Assembly: GCF_024734895.1 (NCBI RefSeq)
Contig: NZ_CP091430.1
Location: 6,280,501 to 6,344,500, forward strand
Direction: 5' to 3'
DNA: 64,000 bases
Origin: Paenibacillus spongiae
GTDB lineage: Bacteria > Bacillota > Bacilli > Paenibacillales > Paenibacillaceae
This document shows positions 1-8,534 of the stretch, one piece after another. A model generated the notes under the pieces. The model had not been told where the DNA came from. It saw only the letters and a list, made by a program, of their open reading frames with translations, and ran no database searches. Position numbers and translations under genes: made by a program. Position 1 is the stretch's first letter. Each line of letters opens with the position of its first letter.

Positions 1-827
1 GAGGCGTTCAGTTGTTAAACCTGCGAAACTTAACGAGGCAGCACGATGCGGTAACCGGTTTATACATTCAAATTAAACTGCAGTTCCAAGCCGTTTTGGA
101 TCAGGTGTTTCCTGAATACAGGGGTGTTTTTGGGGATTTACATTCTGCGGTGGCGTTAAAGACTTTATTGGAGTTTCCGACTTCTGATGCCGTGCTGAGA
201 ACTGGTAAAGCAAAAATATCGGAGAAGATTGCATCCCTATGTATGCGCCGGTCCGAACGCTGGGCAATGGAAAAGGCTGAAGCCTTACTGGCCGCGGCTG
301 AACGGAATCCCTTCCGTAAGGCGCCATTCCAGAGCCATCTGATTAGCCTTGAGATGTACGTCAGCATGCTGCTTCATTACCGAGAGCATCTCAGCGCCCT
401 AGAAAAGCAAATGAATGCCCTCGCTAATGATATTGAAGAATATCAGATTATCCAATCGATCCCCGGTATCGGAGAAAAAATCGCGGCAACGATTATTTCG
501 GAAATCGGTGAAATCGATCGGTTTAATCACCCAATGAAGCTGGTCGCCTTCGCCGGTGTGGACCCGAGTGTTCATATCTCCGGGAAGTTTACGGCTACAA
601 TTAACCGAATCACAAAACGTGGATCCAGCAGACTGCGTCACACCCTATTCTTAGCCGTACTCTGTAGCTTACGACGCTCCGGCATTAAGAAGATGAAGGC
701 TTTTTACGATAAGAAGATTGCCGATGGAAAGCCGCACAAGGTTGCAATGATCGCCTGTGTGAACAAGATGTTTCATTGGATATTTGCGCTGCTTAAACGC
801 AAGGAAACCTTCCTCGACTTGGCCTAG
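1..827 (+). CDS. IS110-family transposase, 5'-truncated by window edge
   Basis: The frame is open to the first base, so the true start lies outside the window; the visible part is about 274 codons. The C-terminal Tnp domain (Transposase IS116/IS110/IS902) is clear: an IPGIGEKIAATIISEIGEI segment, then AGVDPSVHISGKF and a KRGSSRLR motif. The serine in the SG motif corresponds to the conserved serine of IS110 recombinases, and the RuvC-like DEDD domain would be in the missing part. This family inserts via an RNA-guided (bridge RNA) recombinase. It differs strongly from the IS110 gene just downstream, so two different elements lie side by side. No frameshift is seen in the visible part. Confidence 0.9.
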   Translation, partial: GVQLLNLRNLTRQHDAVTGLYIQIKLQFQAVLDQVFPEYRGVFGDLHSAVALKTLLEFPTSDAVLRTGKAKISEKIASLCMRRSERWAMEKAEALLAAAERNPFRKAPFQSHLISLEMYVSMLLHYREHLSALEKQMNALANDIEEYQIIQSIPGIGEKIAATIISEIGEIDRFNHPMKLVAFAGVDPSVHISGKFTATINRITKRGSSRLRHTLFLAVLCSLRRSGIKKMKAFYDKKIADGKPHKVAMIACVNKMFHWIFALLKRKETFLDLA

Positions 828-844
828 AGTACCACTTCATGTAA

Positions 845-871
845 AACCTTCCATTTAAACAATGGAGGGTT
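845..871 (+). terminator. Hairpin after first IS110 transposase
   Basis: An 11-bp stem with one G-U pair (AACCTTCCATT / AATGGAGGGTT) and a 5-base loop begins 17 bases after the transposase stop codon. There is no long T run, so it could be a weak terminator or part of the element's non-coding end. Confidence 0.45.
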
Positions 872-1207
872 ATTTGGTATGCACATATATTAGTATAGCA
901 TCATCTACTCAAGTTTTTATTGAAAAATCTTGACAAGATATTAGCTGGTTTAGCCACTCATGCAGCGCAAGAAACAGCGCTGCACCACAGAGGATGAAAA
1001 TAAAAATGCCGTCAATAATGCTACTACGGCTGGGAGAAGAAGGTCGATCAACTATGGTGCGTTTAGAGCCCATCCGTTAGTCTGACTCCGACGACCACGG
1101 TGCATCACAGAATGTCGCTCCCCTTTGGGGAAGCACTCATGGTAGATTAATCCTATTTGGTTTGTTGCACCAGCTCCAATTACAGAGCCGTAGAAAGGAA
1201 TCTTTCA
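872..1207 (+). other. Non-coding end of the second IS110 element, possible bridge-RNA region
   Basis: This stretch of about 330 bases has no credible gene. It contains a perfect 8-bp hairpin (TGCAGCGC / GCGCTGCA, 961-984) and a second hairpin at 1117-1134 (GCT-CCCC / GGGG-AAGC). The motif TGCAYCA(C/G)(A/C) recurs near 981, 1101 and 1163. In IS110-group elements the bridge RNA is encoded in the non-coding end directly upstream of the transposase, which fits this position. The sequence shows hairpins only; assignment as a bridge RNA is inference. Confidence 0.35.
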
Positions 1208-2414
1208 ATGGATGTTCTCATTGAACGCGCATGTGGAATGGATGTTCATAAAGACTCTATTACTGCATGTGTGATGACACCTGAAGGAAAGGAGATTTGT
1301 ACGTTTCCTACTAAAACAGTCTTTCTGTTGCAACTGATCGACTGGATTAAAGACCACGGATGTTCTCATGTCGCGATGGAGAGTACAGGCGTTTTTTGGA
1401 AGCCAATTGTTAACCTCTTAGAAGCTGAAGACATTGAGTTTTTAGTCGTGAACGCCCAGCATATGAAGGCACTTCCAGGACGTAAAACCGATGTCAAAGA
1501 CGCGGAGTGGATCGCCCAACTCCTTCGCCACGGACTTCTGAAAGCTAGTTTTATTCCAAACCGAACCCAACGAGAACTCCGGGAATTAGTTCGGTACCGT
1601 CGAAGCATCATTGAAGAACGTGCCAGACAGCACAATCGAATTCAAAAGGTTTTAGAAGGCGCAAACATCAAACTCGGATCCGTTGTTTCCGATATTATGG
1701 GCGTCTCATCTAAAGATATGCTTCGAGCAATTGCAGATGGCGAAGACGATCCTGGGAAACTAGCAAACCTGGCTCAACGCTCACTGAAAAAGAGGAAATC
1801 CGAACTAGAACTGGCTCTACGAGGCTACGTAAACCCCCATCAGCGCTTAATGATCAAAACCATTCTAACTCACATCGATTTTCTGTCGGAACAAATTCAA
1901 ATGTTAGATCAAGAGGTTGCCCAGAGAGTTAGCTCATTTCAGGAAGATGTAGAACGTCTGGACTCCATACCTGGTATAGCTCCTCGAATGGCGGAACAGA
2001 TCTTAGCTGAGCTTGGAACAAACATTGAGAAACAGTTTCCTAGTGCGGCTCATTTATGTTCTTGGGCGGCTTTAGTTCCTGGTCATAATGAGAGCGCAGG
2101 CAAACGAAAGTCTTCCAAAGGAAAGAAAGGAAACAAATATTTGAAATCTGCTTTAACAGAAGCCGCGCATTCAGTGGGTGCATCCAAAAACTTCCTATCG
2201 TCGAGCACTTGCTAAAAAAGGCAGGAAACGAGCCGCTATTATAGTCGCTCATGCCATGTTAAGAATCGCTTATTATTTGCTATCTAGAAAAGAAATGTAT
2301 GTGGACCTAGGCGAAGATTACTTTGAGAGGCATAAACAAGCTGCCGTTGTTAGGAATTCCGTTCGAAGACTTGAAAGCTTAGGATATGCCGTTTCGATCT
2401 CAGAGGTTTCTTGA
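1208..2414 (+). pseudogene. IS110-family transposase, frameshifted near its 3' end
   Basis: The ATG at 1208 has an AAAGGAAT ribosome site eight bases upstream and opens an IS110 transposase. The N-terminal RuvC-like domain shows GMDVHKD, the MESTG glutamate and KTDVKDAEW, i.e. the DEDD residues. The C-terminal Tnp domain follows (SIPGIAPRMAEQILAELG, GHNESAGKRKSSKG). Around 2180-2200 the frame breaks: one frame ends at 2215, while the adjacent frame (about 2185 to 2414) continues the family's C-terminal end (YRRALAKKGRKRAAIIVAHAML, YYLL). The usual segment before YRRA is also short, so a small deletion is likely. It is probably inactive unless frameshifting rescues it. Confidence 0.85.
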
Positions 2415-2783
2415 TCTACTATCTTTCGAGAATTAATTAACTTGGTGCTACATCTTTAAAAATTTAAGGAGCTGCACCCTTCTTTGATATTGCCTCTTTT
2501 AGATGTCACTACGATCAATTTTCATGGTAGTTCAATGCCCTTGCGTCCTGTGTGGTTCGAGTTTCATCTGGTACCTCAAGCCTTCTTTTTATTTTTCGAA
2601 ACACCCAGATTGAATAAGCTAATGATAATAAACAAAATATTGGCATACATCTCCATGTTATCCGGCAGATTTTTGTAAAGAAGAAATGAACCAAACGGAC
2701 TAAAAACCAGACTTACATGACGAATTCATATATTGGCTGCCATGAACCAAAAAACATACATGCAAATTTGAGGAGGTCCATTT
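2415..2783. other. Intergenic region after IS110, no gene seen
   Basis: It holds the right end of the IS110 element (a copy of the GGAGCTGCACC-like motif near 2468-2479) and the promoter region of the next gene. A 64-codon open frame at 2484 has no ribosome site and no recognisable features, so I do not call it. Confidence 0.5.
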
Positions 2784-3656
2784 TTGAAGAAGAAAATTGC
2801 CTATATGCTAATCGGTGCACTATGCTCTATCGTACTTTCTTATGGATTCGTCGCTTTCGCGGATCATGATTCGTCCGCAACAACAGAGGACAAACCGACT
2901 GCAGCAAGCGGTACATACGTTGTCCCTCCAAAGGCTGTTGCGGCGCCTAAGCCTGCAGCTGCTCAACCGAGTGCAAGTGAAGGACCGATCAAACTCGATC
3001 AGCTGAAAGACTTGGAAATTAAAATCGCAGGCAATGGCCTAAAGATTGAAATTGAGCTCGAACGGGAACAAGCCAAGGTCGAGTCCAAAGTAGAAATTAA
3101 CCGCGGCCAGGATCAGGAAAACCACCTGACAGGCAGCGAAGCTACACAATTTATCCAGCAGCTTCTGGATGCTCTCAAATTGCAAGAAAACATGAATAAA
3201 CAGCAAGTATTGGATGCGCTGTTCAAGCATTTCGCCGTCGAACCGGCCAAGGTGGAAATCAAAGTCGAAATCAAATTGACGGATCGGCTTGAAGTGTTGA
3301 AATATGAACAAGAAAAAGATGATGACGACGTCAATGCTAACGTTCAAAACGTTCAAAAAGAGCAAGATGACCAGAAGGAACAACTCGCAAATAAAGATCA
3401 ACTAACGCAAAAAGAGCAGAAAAAAGCGCTAATCGCTAAGAAAAAAGCACTGCAAGAAGCTTGGCAAAAAGCTCATAAAGAGCAGCAAGCAAAGAAGAAG
3501 CAGCAAAAGCAATTCGCTCGTGATGACCGGGACGATGACCACCATGACGGCAAGCAAGAGGACGAAGACGATGATGATGACGATGACCATGACGGCGATC
3601 ACGGTCAACATGAAAGTCACGATCATGAAAACCATGATAACGAAGACGAGGAGTAA
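2784..3656 (+). CDS. Secreted YusW-like protein with acidic His/Asp-rich tail
   Basis: The TTG start has AGGAGG seven bases upstream. Residues 1-27 form a Sec signal peptide (MKKKIAYMLIGALCSIVLSY, cleavage near AFA-DH). A Pro/Ala-rich linker (about 45-65) leads into a YusW-like domain (about 68-175): a beta-rich segment, the LTGSEATQFIQQLL motif, a helix and a second beta-rich KVEIKVEIKLTDRLEVLKY segment. A Lys/Gln-rich helical stretch follows, and the last 55 residues are almost only D, H, E, G and K. YusW has no established role. The tail could bind metal cations or the cell wall, which is inference. It is monocistronic and ends in a strong terminator. Confidence 0.75.
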   Translation: MKKKIAYMLIGALCSIVLSYGFVAFADHDSSATTEDKPTAASGTYVVPPKAVAAPKPAAAQPSASEGPIKLDQLKDLEIKIAGNGLKIEIELEREQAKVESKVEINRGQDQENHLTGSEATQFIQQLLDALKLQENMNKQQVLDALFKHFAVEPAKVEIKVEIKLTDRLEVLKYEQEKDDDDVNANVQNVQKEQDDQKEQLANKDQLTQKEQKKALIAKKKALQEAWQKAHKEQQAKKKQQKQFARDDRDDDHHDGKQEDEDDDDDDDHDGDHGQHESHDHENHDNEDEE

Positions 3657-3678
3657 TTAATACCCCAAGAAACAGAGA

Positions 3679-3713
3679 ACAAAGCCCCTTTACAGGGCTT
3701 TGTTTTTTTTTTT
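3679..3713 (+). terminator. Rho-independent terminator of the YusW-like gene
   Basis: A perfect 9-bp stem ACAAAGCCC / GGGCTTTGT is followed directly by a run of more than ten T. Confidence 0.95.
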
Positions 3714-4096
3714 GAACTGATTTGTAAATGGAGAGCAAGGAAAGTCAATATTGAGCATAGTACCGGCATAGAGCCGCCTGCAGTGGACGAGTCCGGCCAA
3801 AGGAGCGATCAATCAGGAGAGGATCGCACACGCTGACTCGAAACACCCCCACGTCCCAAAGAGACAATGCCCCACCCACCACCCGGTCTAGATCAGGTGT
3901 ATTGGAATTTGGTACATTTACTAAGACGCTTTCTGGTTCACCTTCTTGGAACGGTGCCTGGGGCACAACCAGTCGTAATGTCGTCTTAGCTCCCCGGCTG
4001 ACCTGATAATATGAAAACAGTCCTTAAAAGGACGGCTAATGAGCCGGATACCCCGGCAAAGGCTGCCGGGTTCCATTGGGATTTTTGAATTCAAAG
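3714..4096. other. Intergenic region, no convincing gene
   Basis: The region separates two convergent genes. A 73-codon minus-strand frame (3966-3745) has plausible amino-acid composition but no ribosome site, so it may be a remnant. The right part (4018-4070) contains three consecutive hairpins, listed separately. Confidence 0.4.
4019..4070 (+). other. Three consecutive hairpins, possible structured RNA
   Basis: Stems follow one another with almost no spacer: GTCCT/AGGAC (4019-4032), CGGCT/AGCCG (4033-4046) and CCCGGCA/TGCCGGG (4052-4070). Neither strand shows a T run next to the last stem, so it is not a standard terminator. I do not recognise a known riboswitch class. Confidence 0.4.
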
Positions 4097-5341
4097 TTAT
4101 TTTGTCTCAATCTTTTTTTTATTCCCGTACCAGCCTTGAGGAGAAAGCTCTATATGCATGATGTCTTTGGCCTCGTGATATTCGATGCCAAGATGGGCAC
4201 CATGCTTGGCGAGTGCTTTGTATAATTCTAACGGAATCGTAATCAAGCCCTTTTGCTGAATGAGCTTGATATATTGTAATTTCTTTACATTGATAATCAC
4301 TTTTCCGTTTTTGTCACGCAAAATGTCTCCTTTCTTGTTCGTTTTCAAGACTTCGAACGCGATGAGCAGGTTTTCAAGCAATTTGAGCTTCTTTTCCCGA
4401 TTTTCGCGGTTCTTTTTTTGGTCGTCCGTTTCGTTATCCGGGGGCTCTTGTTTTTCTGCCTGCTGTTCTTTCTCCCATTCGGGAAGCCAATCGTCCAGAA
4501 ACTTCTGAACGGTTTCGGAGGTTTTTTTTATTTTCTCATAGCTTTCTTCCGCATCTTTCTCATCCATCTTGGACACTTCTTTTCTTCCGACGATTTCCTT
4601 TACGCGTTCCGGAATCCCCGCGTCCTCCAAGATCTTATCGATGGCCTGCGCTTTGTTTCCGATAAGATGAGGATTCCAGGGAGCATCGATATCGATGGCC
4701 CTACCGAGCGCATGAAGGCTTAACGACTTCTCATTGTTTAAGGGTCTTGGGACAAAGCCGCCGATTGGTTCGTTGCTGATCGCTTGGGAAATTTGGTTTG
4801 CGACCTCTTTTCCATATCCGTTGATCGTTTGTTCCGCTTGTCGTAGCACCTTTTCAAAATCCGGGTGCACTCCCCCTGTTACGATCCGTCCCAGAAATTT
4901 GAAATCTCTCTTGATCTTGTTCACTTCGCTTGGCGGATTCTTGACACCTTTTGCATAATAGTATTTTCGCAGCCATTGATAATATTGCCACGGCGCCATA
5001 CCTTTGGACGCCGCCCGGCTGTCAAAATCGGGTTTGAGATCCTGGCGGATCTCGGCATATTCCTTCTTTGCCAGCTCGTCGTAAGCTGCGTATAGAGCCA
5101 TGATTTCGAGAGCAGCCAACGAAACGGAAAGCGGAAGAACCTGCACCTTGCTCCCCTCTGACTCTATAGGAGTACCGCGAGTGGCAATTGTTTTCATGTA
5201 CTTGTTCGTCACTTCATTCAAAGCGGTCATTCGGTCGAGTCCTAACTGAATTCGTTCCCAATACCTGTCCAATTCAGCGAGCCCTAATATGCCTAGCTTC
5301 TGTTTCGGGTAATTAAGCAGGTCTTCCAAAATGTTTCCCAT
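4097..5341 (-). CDS. M15-type (D-Ala-D-Ala carboxypeptidase-like) metallopeptidase, 414 aa
   Basis: The ATG has AGGGAG eight bases upstream. The zinc-site signature of M15/VanY-like peptidases is present: SLHALGRAID with His210 and Asp217, and a distal MHIE motif with His396. These should bind one zinc and cleave peptidoglycan peptides. The long insert between them (about 225-370) is charged and helical. Residues 1-190 are helical and unassigned. There is no signal peptide or membrane segment, so it is not a standard secreted wall enzyme. It starts 19 bases after the 642-residue gene and is surely co-transcribed with it, which suggests a lysis, injection or toxin role for the pair (inference). 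Confidence 0.65.
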   Translation of the reverse strand: MGNILEDLLNYPKQKLGILGLAELDRYWERIQLGLDRMTALNEVTNKYMKTIATRGTPIESEGSKVQVLPLSVSLAALEIMALYAAYDELAKKEYAEIRQDLKPDFDSRAASKGMAPWQYYQWLRKYYYAKGVKNPPSEVNKIKRDFKFLGRIVTGGVHPDFEKVLRQAEQTINGYGKEVANQISQAISNEPIGGFVPRPLNNEKSLSLHALGRAIDIDAPWNPHLIGNKAQAIDKILEDAGIPERVKEIVGRKEVSKMDEKDAEESYEKIKKTSETVQKFLDDWLPEWEKEQQAEKQEPPDNETDDQKKNRENREKKLKLLENLLIAFEVLKTNKKGDILRDKNGKVIINVKKLQYIKLIQQKGLITIPLELYKALAKHGAHLGIEYHEAKDIMHIELSPQGWYGNKKKIETK

Positions 5342-5360
5342 ACAAATATCTCCCTGAGGT

Positions 5361-7289
5361 CTATTGATCCGGCGTTTTTGTGATTTCTACCCGTGTGGGA
5401 AGATCCACTTTGCCAATTGTCAAGTCGAGCTCCAGATTGGTATTGTCCGTCTTGTTTTGCACGATCACAGTTTCGATACTCTTTCCTTGCTGCAGGAGTT
5501 GATTTTCCCATTTCAGCTTCTCATTCGCCAACTTGAGCTTTTCCACTTCCAATTTTTTCAGTTCGAGATCGAATTGACGCTGAATCTCATAGTAATCTTC
5601 CGCGCCGGAACAGATCCCCAGCGCTACATCCGAGTATACTCCCTGTGTCGGCATTGTGGCCGACCATGTTTTTGCCTGACTATCCGGGTTTTCCAACAGA
5701 TCGGCTTGCAACTGTTTCAGTGGTCCTGTGATGTTTTTGATGGCCCACTCTTCGACAAAGTTGTGCAATGTTTCAAGCGGCTGATTGTAAAACGGACCGG
5801 AAAACAGAATCGTACTGGCTGTTGTGGCGAGCGGGGTAACGGAAGGGGAGTTGATCACCATCAGTTCCTTCTCACCCTGAATGAGTTCAATTGAATACTC
5901 CGGAACGAGCAATTGCGTATACCGATTGAAGATTTTTTGATAGGCGGAAGCAAGCTCGATGCTCTTGTTCTCCTCCATCACCCGCGCCTCCATCTGCTGC
6001 ACGCTGTAGGGGTGAAAGGAGTAGATGTACTTTAATAAAGGCAACTCTTGTCCGGGAAGGATCTCATAGCCCCATCGGAGCGCACCTTTTTCATCCGGTT
6101 CAATCCAAGAAGGCGCAGGACGTACGTACTGCAGAATGGTATTGCGAAATTCTTCGCGATCTTCCGGTTTGATCTGTAGGGGGTCCTTCATCCAATCCAT
6201 TTTGACGCCAGCTCCGTCATAAAGGGCCTGGCTCCACCTTTCACGGATTAACTTAATGGGACTGACGCCATAAAAATCGATAAAATCCTGTATCCATGCT
6301 GAAGATTTGCTGAGCCGTATCAAGTGGCCAAGCGTAAAGTCACCGATGATCCTGGAAGCGAGATCCGGCTCCGCGCCTAGCAGGAGTAACGTGACATCGT
6401 AGGGCCGCATCGTCACATCGAATTGTTGCAGCACTTCATAAAAGCTGGCATTCAAGGTATGGGCTTGATTGATATTTCTGATCTTGCGCGTTGTTTTTGT
6501 TTCCGATCCCGATTCGCGAGAAAGCGATAACTTCACTTTGTGCGACGCTCTGTACTCACTGGTTGATTGCTTGGACGTTTCTTCCGCTTTTTTAGCGATC
6601 TCTCCGTGTTTATTCATCACGTCGGACGAATATCCCGCGGATACTTCCGCCGAGAAACCGAAGCCACTGTATCCTGCTTTGGCATCCACATATTCATGTT
6701 CTTTGGACATGTTCTCTTGAGAGGTTTCATTTGACGACGAGTTAGTGGATTTAATGTCGCTGACGTTTCGTTGATCCGTTTCATCGGTTACGTCCTGTTG
6801 GGTCCTGGAGGTCTCCCATGTTTTTATCTCCAAAGTTAACTCTTCGTTTGGCATCAGGGTGGTCGTATAGAGCAGGTCGCCGATGCCATACCCCTTCGAT
6901 TCCCAATCTTGCCGGTACTTGATCATGATAAAAAGATCCCAGGAGACGATTATCGGTTCGGCTCGACTCGCCGGGCCGGCAGGGGCGACCGTCGGGCCGG
7001 GCGGCTTTGGCGGCTTTGGCGGCTTGGATGGGGGTTTCGGTTCTGGTTCGTTGTTGCCGTCCGGCTGTTTTTTCAATTCGACCATTGTCAATAGCGTACT
7101 GCTGTAGTCTTTTACCGGCTTATAAATAAAGTCAGGCAAGGAGTGACCTTTTAGGAGGATCAAAGTACGAGAAAACACGCTCTCCTTGCTATCAATCGAT
7201 TGAAAAGTGAGGTGGGCGGGATCGATTCTGGATCGGCACAGGCGATCAATCGTATACGGATGAATAGTGAGGTTATCGTTGTCGGGCAT
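5361..7289 (-). CDS. Conserved-type 642-aa protein of unknown function with Pro-rich linker
   Basis: I cannot name this protein. Its parts are: an N-terminal region (1-75); a Pro/Lys linker (82-99); a segment GYGIGDLLYTTTLMPNEE (133-150) followed by a Ser/Thr/Glu/Asn-rich stretch (157-265) with a glycine-aromatic piece near 207-221; the motif RKIRNINQAHTLN (268-280); a mixed alpha/beta middle; and a coiled coil near 575-615. There is no signal peptide. The start ATG follows GAGGAAG at long spacing. It leads a two-gene unit with the M15 peptidase. The Ser/Thr-rich region resembles stretches of pore-forming proteins only in composition; that is speculation. Confidence 0.6.
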   Translation of the reverse strand: MPDNDNLTIHPYTIDRLCRSRIDPAHLTFQSIDSKESVFSRTLILLKGHSLPDFIYKPVKDYSSTLLTMVELKKQPDGNNEPEPKPPSKPPKPPKPPGPTVAPAGPASRAEPIIVSWDLFIMIKYRQDWESKGYGIGDLLYTTTLMPNEELTLEIKTWETSRTQQDVTDETDQRNVSDIKSTNSSSNETSQENMSKEHEYVDAKAGYSGFGFSAEVSAGYSSDVMNKHGEIAKKAEETSKQSTSEYRASHKVKLSLSRESGSETKTTRKIRNINQAHTLNASFYEVLQQFDVTMRPYDVTLLLLGAEPDLASRIIGDFTLGHLIRLSKSSAWIQDFIDFYGVSPIKLIRERWSQALYDGAGVKMDWMKDPLQIKPEDREEFRNTILQYVRPAPSWIEPDEKGALRWGYEILPGQELPLLKYIYSFHPYSVQQMEARVMEENKSIELASAYQKIFNRYTQLLVPEYSIELIQGEKELMVINSPSVTPLATTASTILFSGPFYNQPLETLHNFVEEWAIKNITGPLKQLQADLLENPDSQAKTWSATMPTQGVYSDVALGICSGAEDYYEIQRQFDLELKKLEVEKLKLANEKLKWENQLLQQGKSIETVIVQNKTDNTNLELDLTIGKVDLPTRVEITKTPDQ

Positions 7290-7703
7290 AGGAGTAATTT
7301 TCTTCCTCTCTGCATAAATTGGCTTGACCGGTTTAACTTCACCATTTTTCAGATTTTATATGTAGGGCTTGCTAAATAACCCAAAAACCCTTATTCCACA
7401 GCGGTTTTAAGGCGATATTGTCGAATTCATCTTCAAGGAAGACGCGGAAAATACCCTTGCAGATGGAGTGAGCGAAAGTGTTCGTACTGAATCGAGATAT
7501 GGCAGATCTGATGGAACAATTCTATTTTCATTAGTATGAAACGTTTCATGAATATAAATATGGCTTTTGGGCGAGTAATCGTTAGAGATGGCTATCTCGG
7601 AAAGCCATGTCGAATGAAGCAGGTCCAGCGGAGGGGTCATGGAGAGCCATGAAGGCATCGGTTGCGCTAGCTTTAACACAGGTTTCTTGGGATATCCCCG
7701 CCC

Positions 7704-7783
7704 AGCGATAGCGAAAGAGGAATCATGGTTCCCCCTGCTGCATAAAACATGATGGGTTGCGACAGATGGAGCGATAGCGAAAG
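7704..7783 (+). repeat. Two copies of an AGCGATAGCGAAAG motif
   Basis: The 14-base motif AGCGATAGCGAAAG occurs at 7704-7717 and 7770-7783, each followed by (A/C)GGA and a CATG-containing palindrome. From general knowledge, similar AGCGnnAGCG...CATG intergenic motifs are common in Paenibacillus genomes. Confidence 0.5.
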
Positions 7784-7850
7784 CGGAGAAAACCATGATG
7801 TTTGAGCATGGCCGCGAGAGGTTGTCAGCTTCCTTGCAAGTCCCGTAAAA

Positions 7851-7895
7851 AATCCCAAGCGACCCCGGATGCTTGTTCCGGGGTCGCTTGGGATT
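7851..7895 (-). terminator. Strong 19-bp hairpin terminator (minus strand)
   Basis: Perfect 19-bp arms (7851-7869 and 7877-7895) with a 7-base loop. Read on the minus strand the stem is followed by TTTTTT, as in an intrinsic terminator. An outer GTCCC/GGGAC pair extends it. The nearest upstream minus-strand gene ends at 8275. Confidence 0.8.
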
Positions 7896-7993
7896 TAGGG
7901 ACGGTGAACTAGGATCTGGCTCCATAAGTAATTGAATTAAGGAGATTAATAAACGCGCAGCGATGACGATTGAAGGTGGTGAAAACAGCCGTG

Positions 7994-8052
7994 AAGATGA
8001 TCTCGGTTTGGGTGCAACGTGGTTTTCGTTGTGCCCACACCGAGATCATCTT
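7994..8052. repeat. Long imperfect hairpin, 26-bp arms
   Basis: Arms 7994-8019 and 8027-8052 pair over 26 positions with one mismatch and two G-U pairs, around a 7-base loop. There is no T run in either direction. It could be a MITE-like element or an sRNA; nothing in the sequence decides this. Confidence 0.55.
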
Positions 8053-8274
8053 TGCTGAACCGGAACGTAGTGGAGGCTATGGTATGGGGTTGCTGGAGTA
8101 TTTAATTGTGTTAATGGCAAGTAGCAATTTTTTTCATGGTCAAAACTGCCGATCAATTAATCCCCCCTTTTTTTATCATATTTCTATATTCTCGGCTGTA
8201 GTATTATTACCTCAGAATTAATCTCCTTTAACCAATGCCAAGATTTTCAGCGCCTCCTATCTCTAAGTTGTTAA

Positions 8275-8466
8275 TTATTCTGTTCTTAGAGATACCCAAA
8301 CAATAAGTATCCATAATAAAGAAACTAATAATACTGCCGAACCAATAGCAATTATAATGGTCACCCAGTATCGCTTAAAGAAGTTAGAAATGGACTTGAG
8401 TTCCTCTTTAAGATCTTCTTTACGATAATTCATAGTAAAGTATTCCCTTCGCTTTAATTTGCCCAT
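8275..8466 (-). CDS. Small single-pass membrane protein, 63 aa
   Basis: A charged N-terminal half (KEDLKEELKSISNFFKRYW) is followed by a strongly hydrophobic helix (about residues 34-57) and a short tail. The ATG at 8466 has GGAGT seven bases upstream and overlaps by 13 bases the end of the upstream 26-codon hydrophobic ORF, so the two are probably translationally coupled. A second in-frame ATG at residue 12 also has an AAGGGAA site and would give 52 residues. No family is recognised. Confidence 0.55.
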   Translation of the reverse strand: MGKLKRREYFTMNYRKEDLKEELKSISNFFKRYWVTIIIAIGSAVLLVSLLWILIVWVSLRTE

Positions 8467-8534
8467 ACAGTTACTCCAGCCGTTGCAGTCAGCAATAATA
8501 GCGCAGTTCCAGCAATAAGTATTGATTTTTTTAT
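8454..8534 (-). CDS. Short hydrophobic peptide, apparent ATA start
   Basis: A 26-codon frame begins IKKSILIAG, continues as an Ala/Leu/Thr-rich hydrophobic stretch and ends VTVWAN. It has the form of a small signal-peptide-like protein, but its first codon is ATA where ATG would be expected. AAGGAGAGG lies at near-ideal spacing (nine bases from AGGAG) before that ATA. Its last codons overlap the start of the 63-residue membrane protein. Either an ATG was mutated or a rare AUA/AUU start is used. Confidence 0.45.
   Translation of the reverse strand: MKKSILIAGTALLLLTATAGVTVWAN

Larger units (their letters stand above)
7290..8274. other. Long intergenic region with repeats, hairpins and possible coding remnants
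   Basis: No intact gene is convincing here. The plus strand around 7470-7690 reads as a protein-like frame interrupted by several stops (for example VFVLNRDMADLMEQFYFH, then stop, then YETFHEYKYGFWASNR), so a decayed gene is possible. The rest contains direct repeats (7704, 7770), a strong terminator (7851-7895) and a long imperfect hairpin (7994-8052). Confidence 0.45.

Noticed and set aside
2484..2678. 64-codon plus-strand frame after IS110
   Set aside because: No ribosome site and no recognisable features.
4019..4070. Known c-di-GMP or TPP riboswitch
   Set aside because: The order of conserved elements does not match either class; only hairpins are supported.
7407..7925. 172-codon minus-strand frame
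   Set aside because: It runs through the hairpin terminator and repeat region, lacks a ribosome site and has low-quality composition.
7970..8221. Possible type I toxin-like small ORF (83 codons, hydrophobic middle)
   Set aside because: The frame begins in the long hairpin and lacks a ribosome site and a proper membrane helix; no antisense RNA signal is visible.
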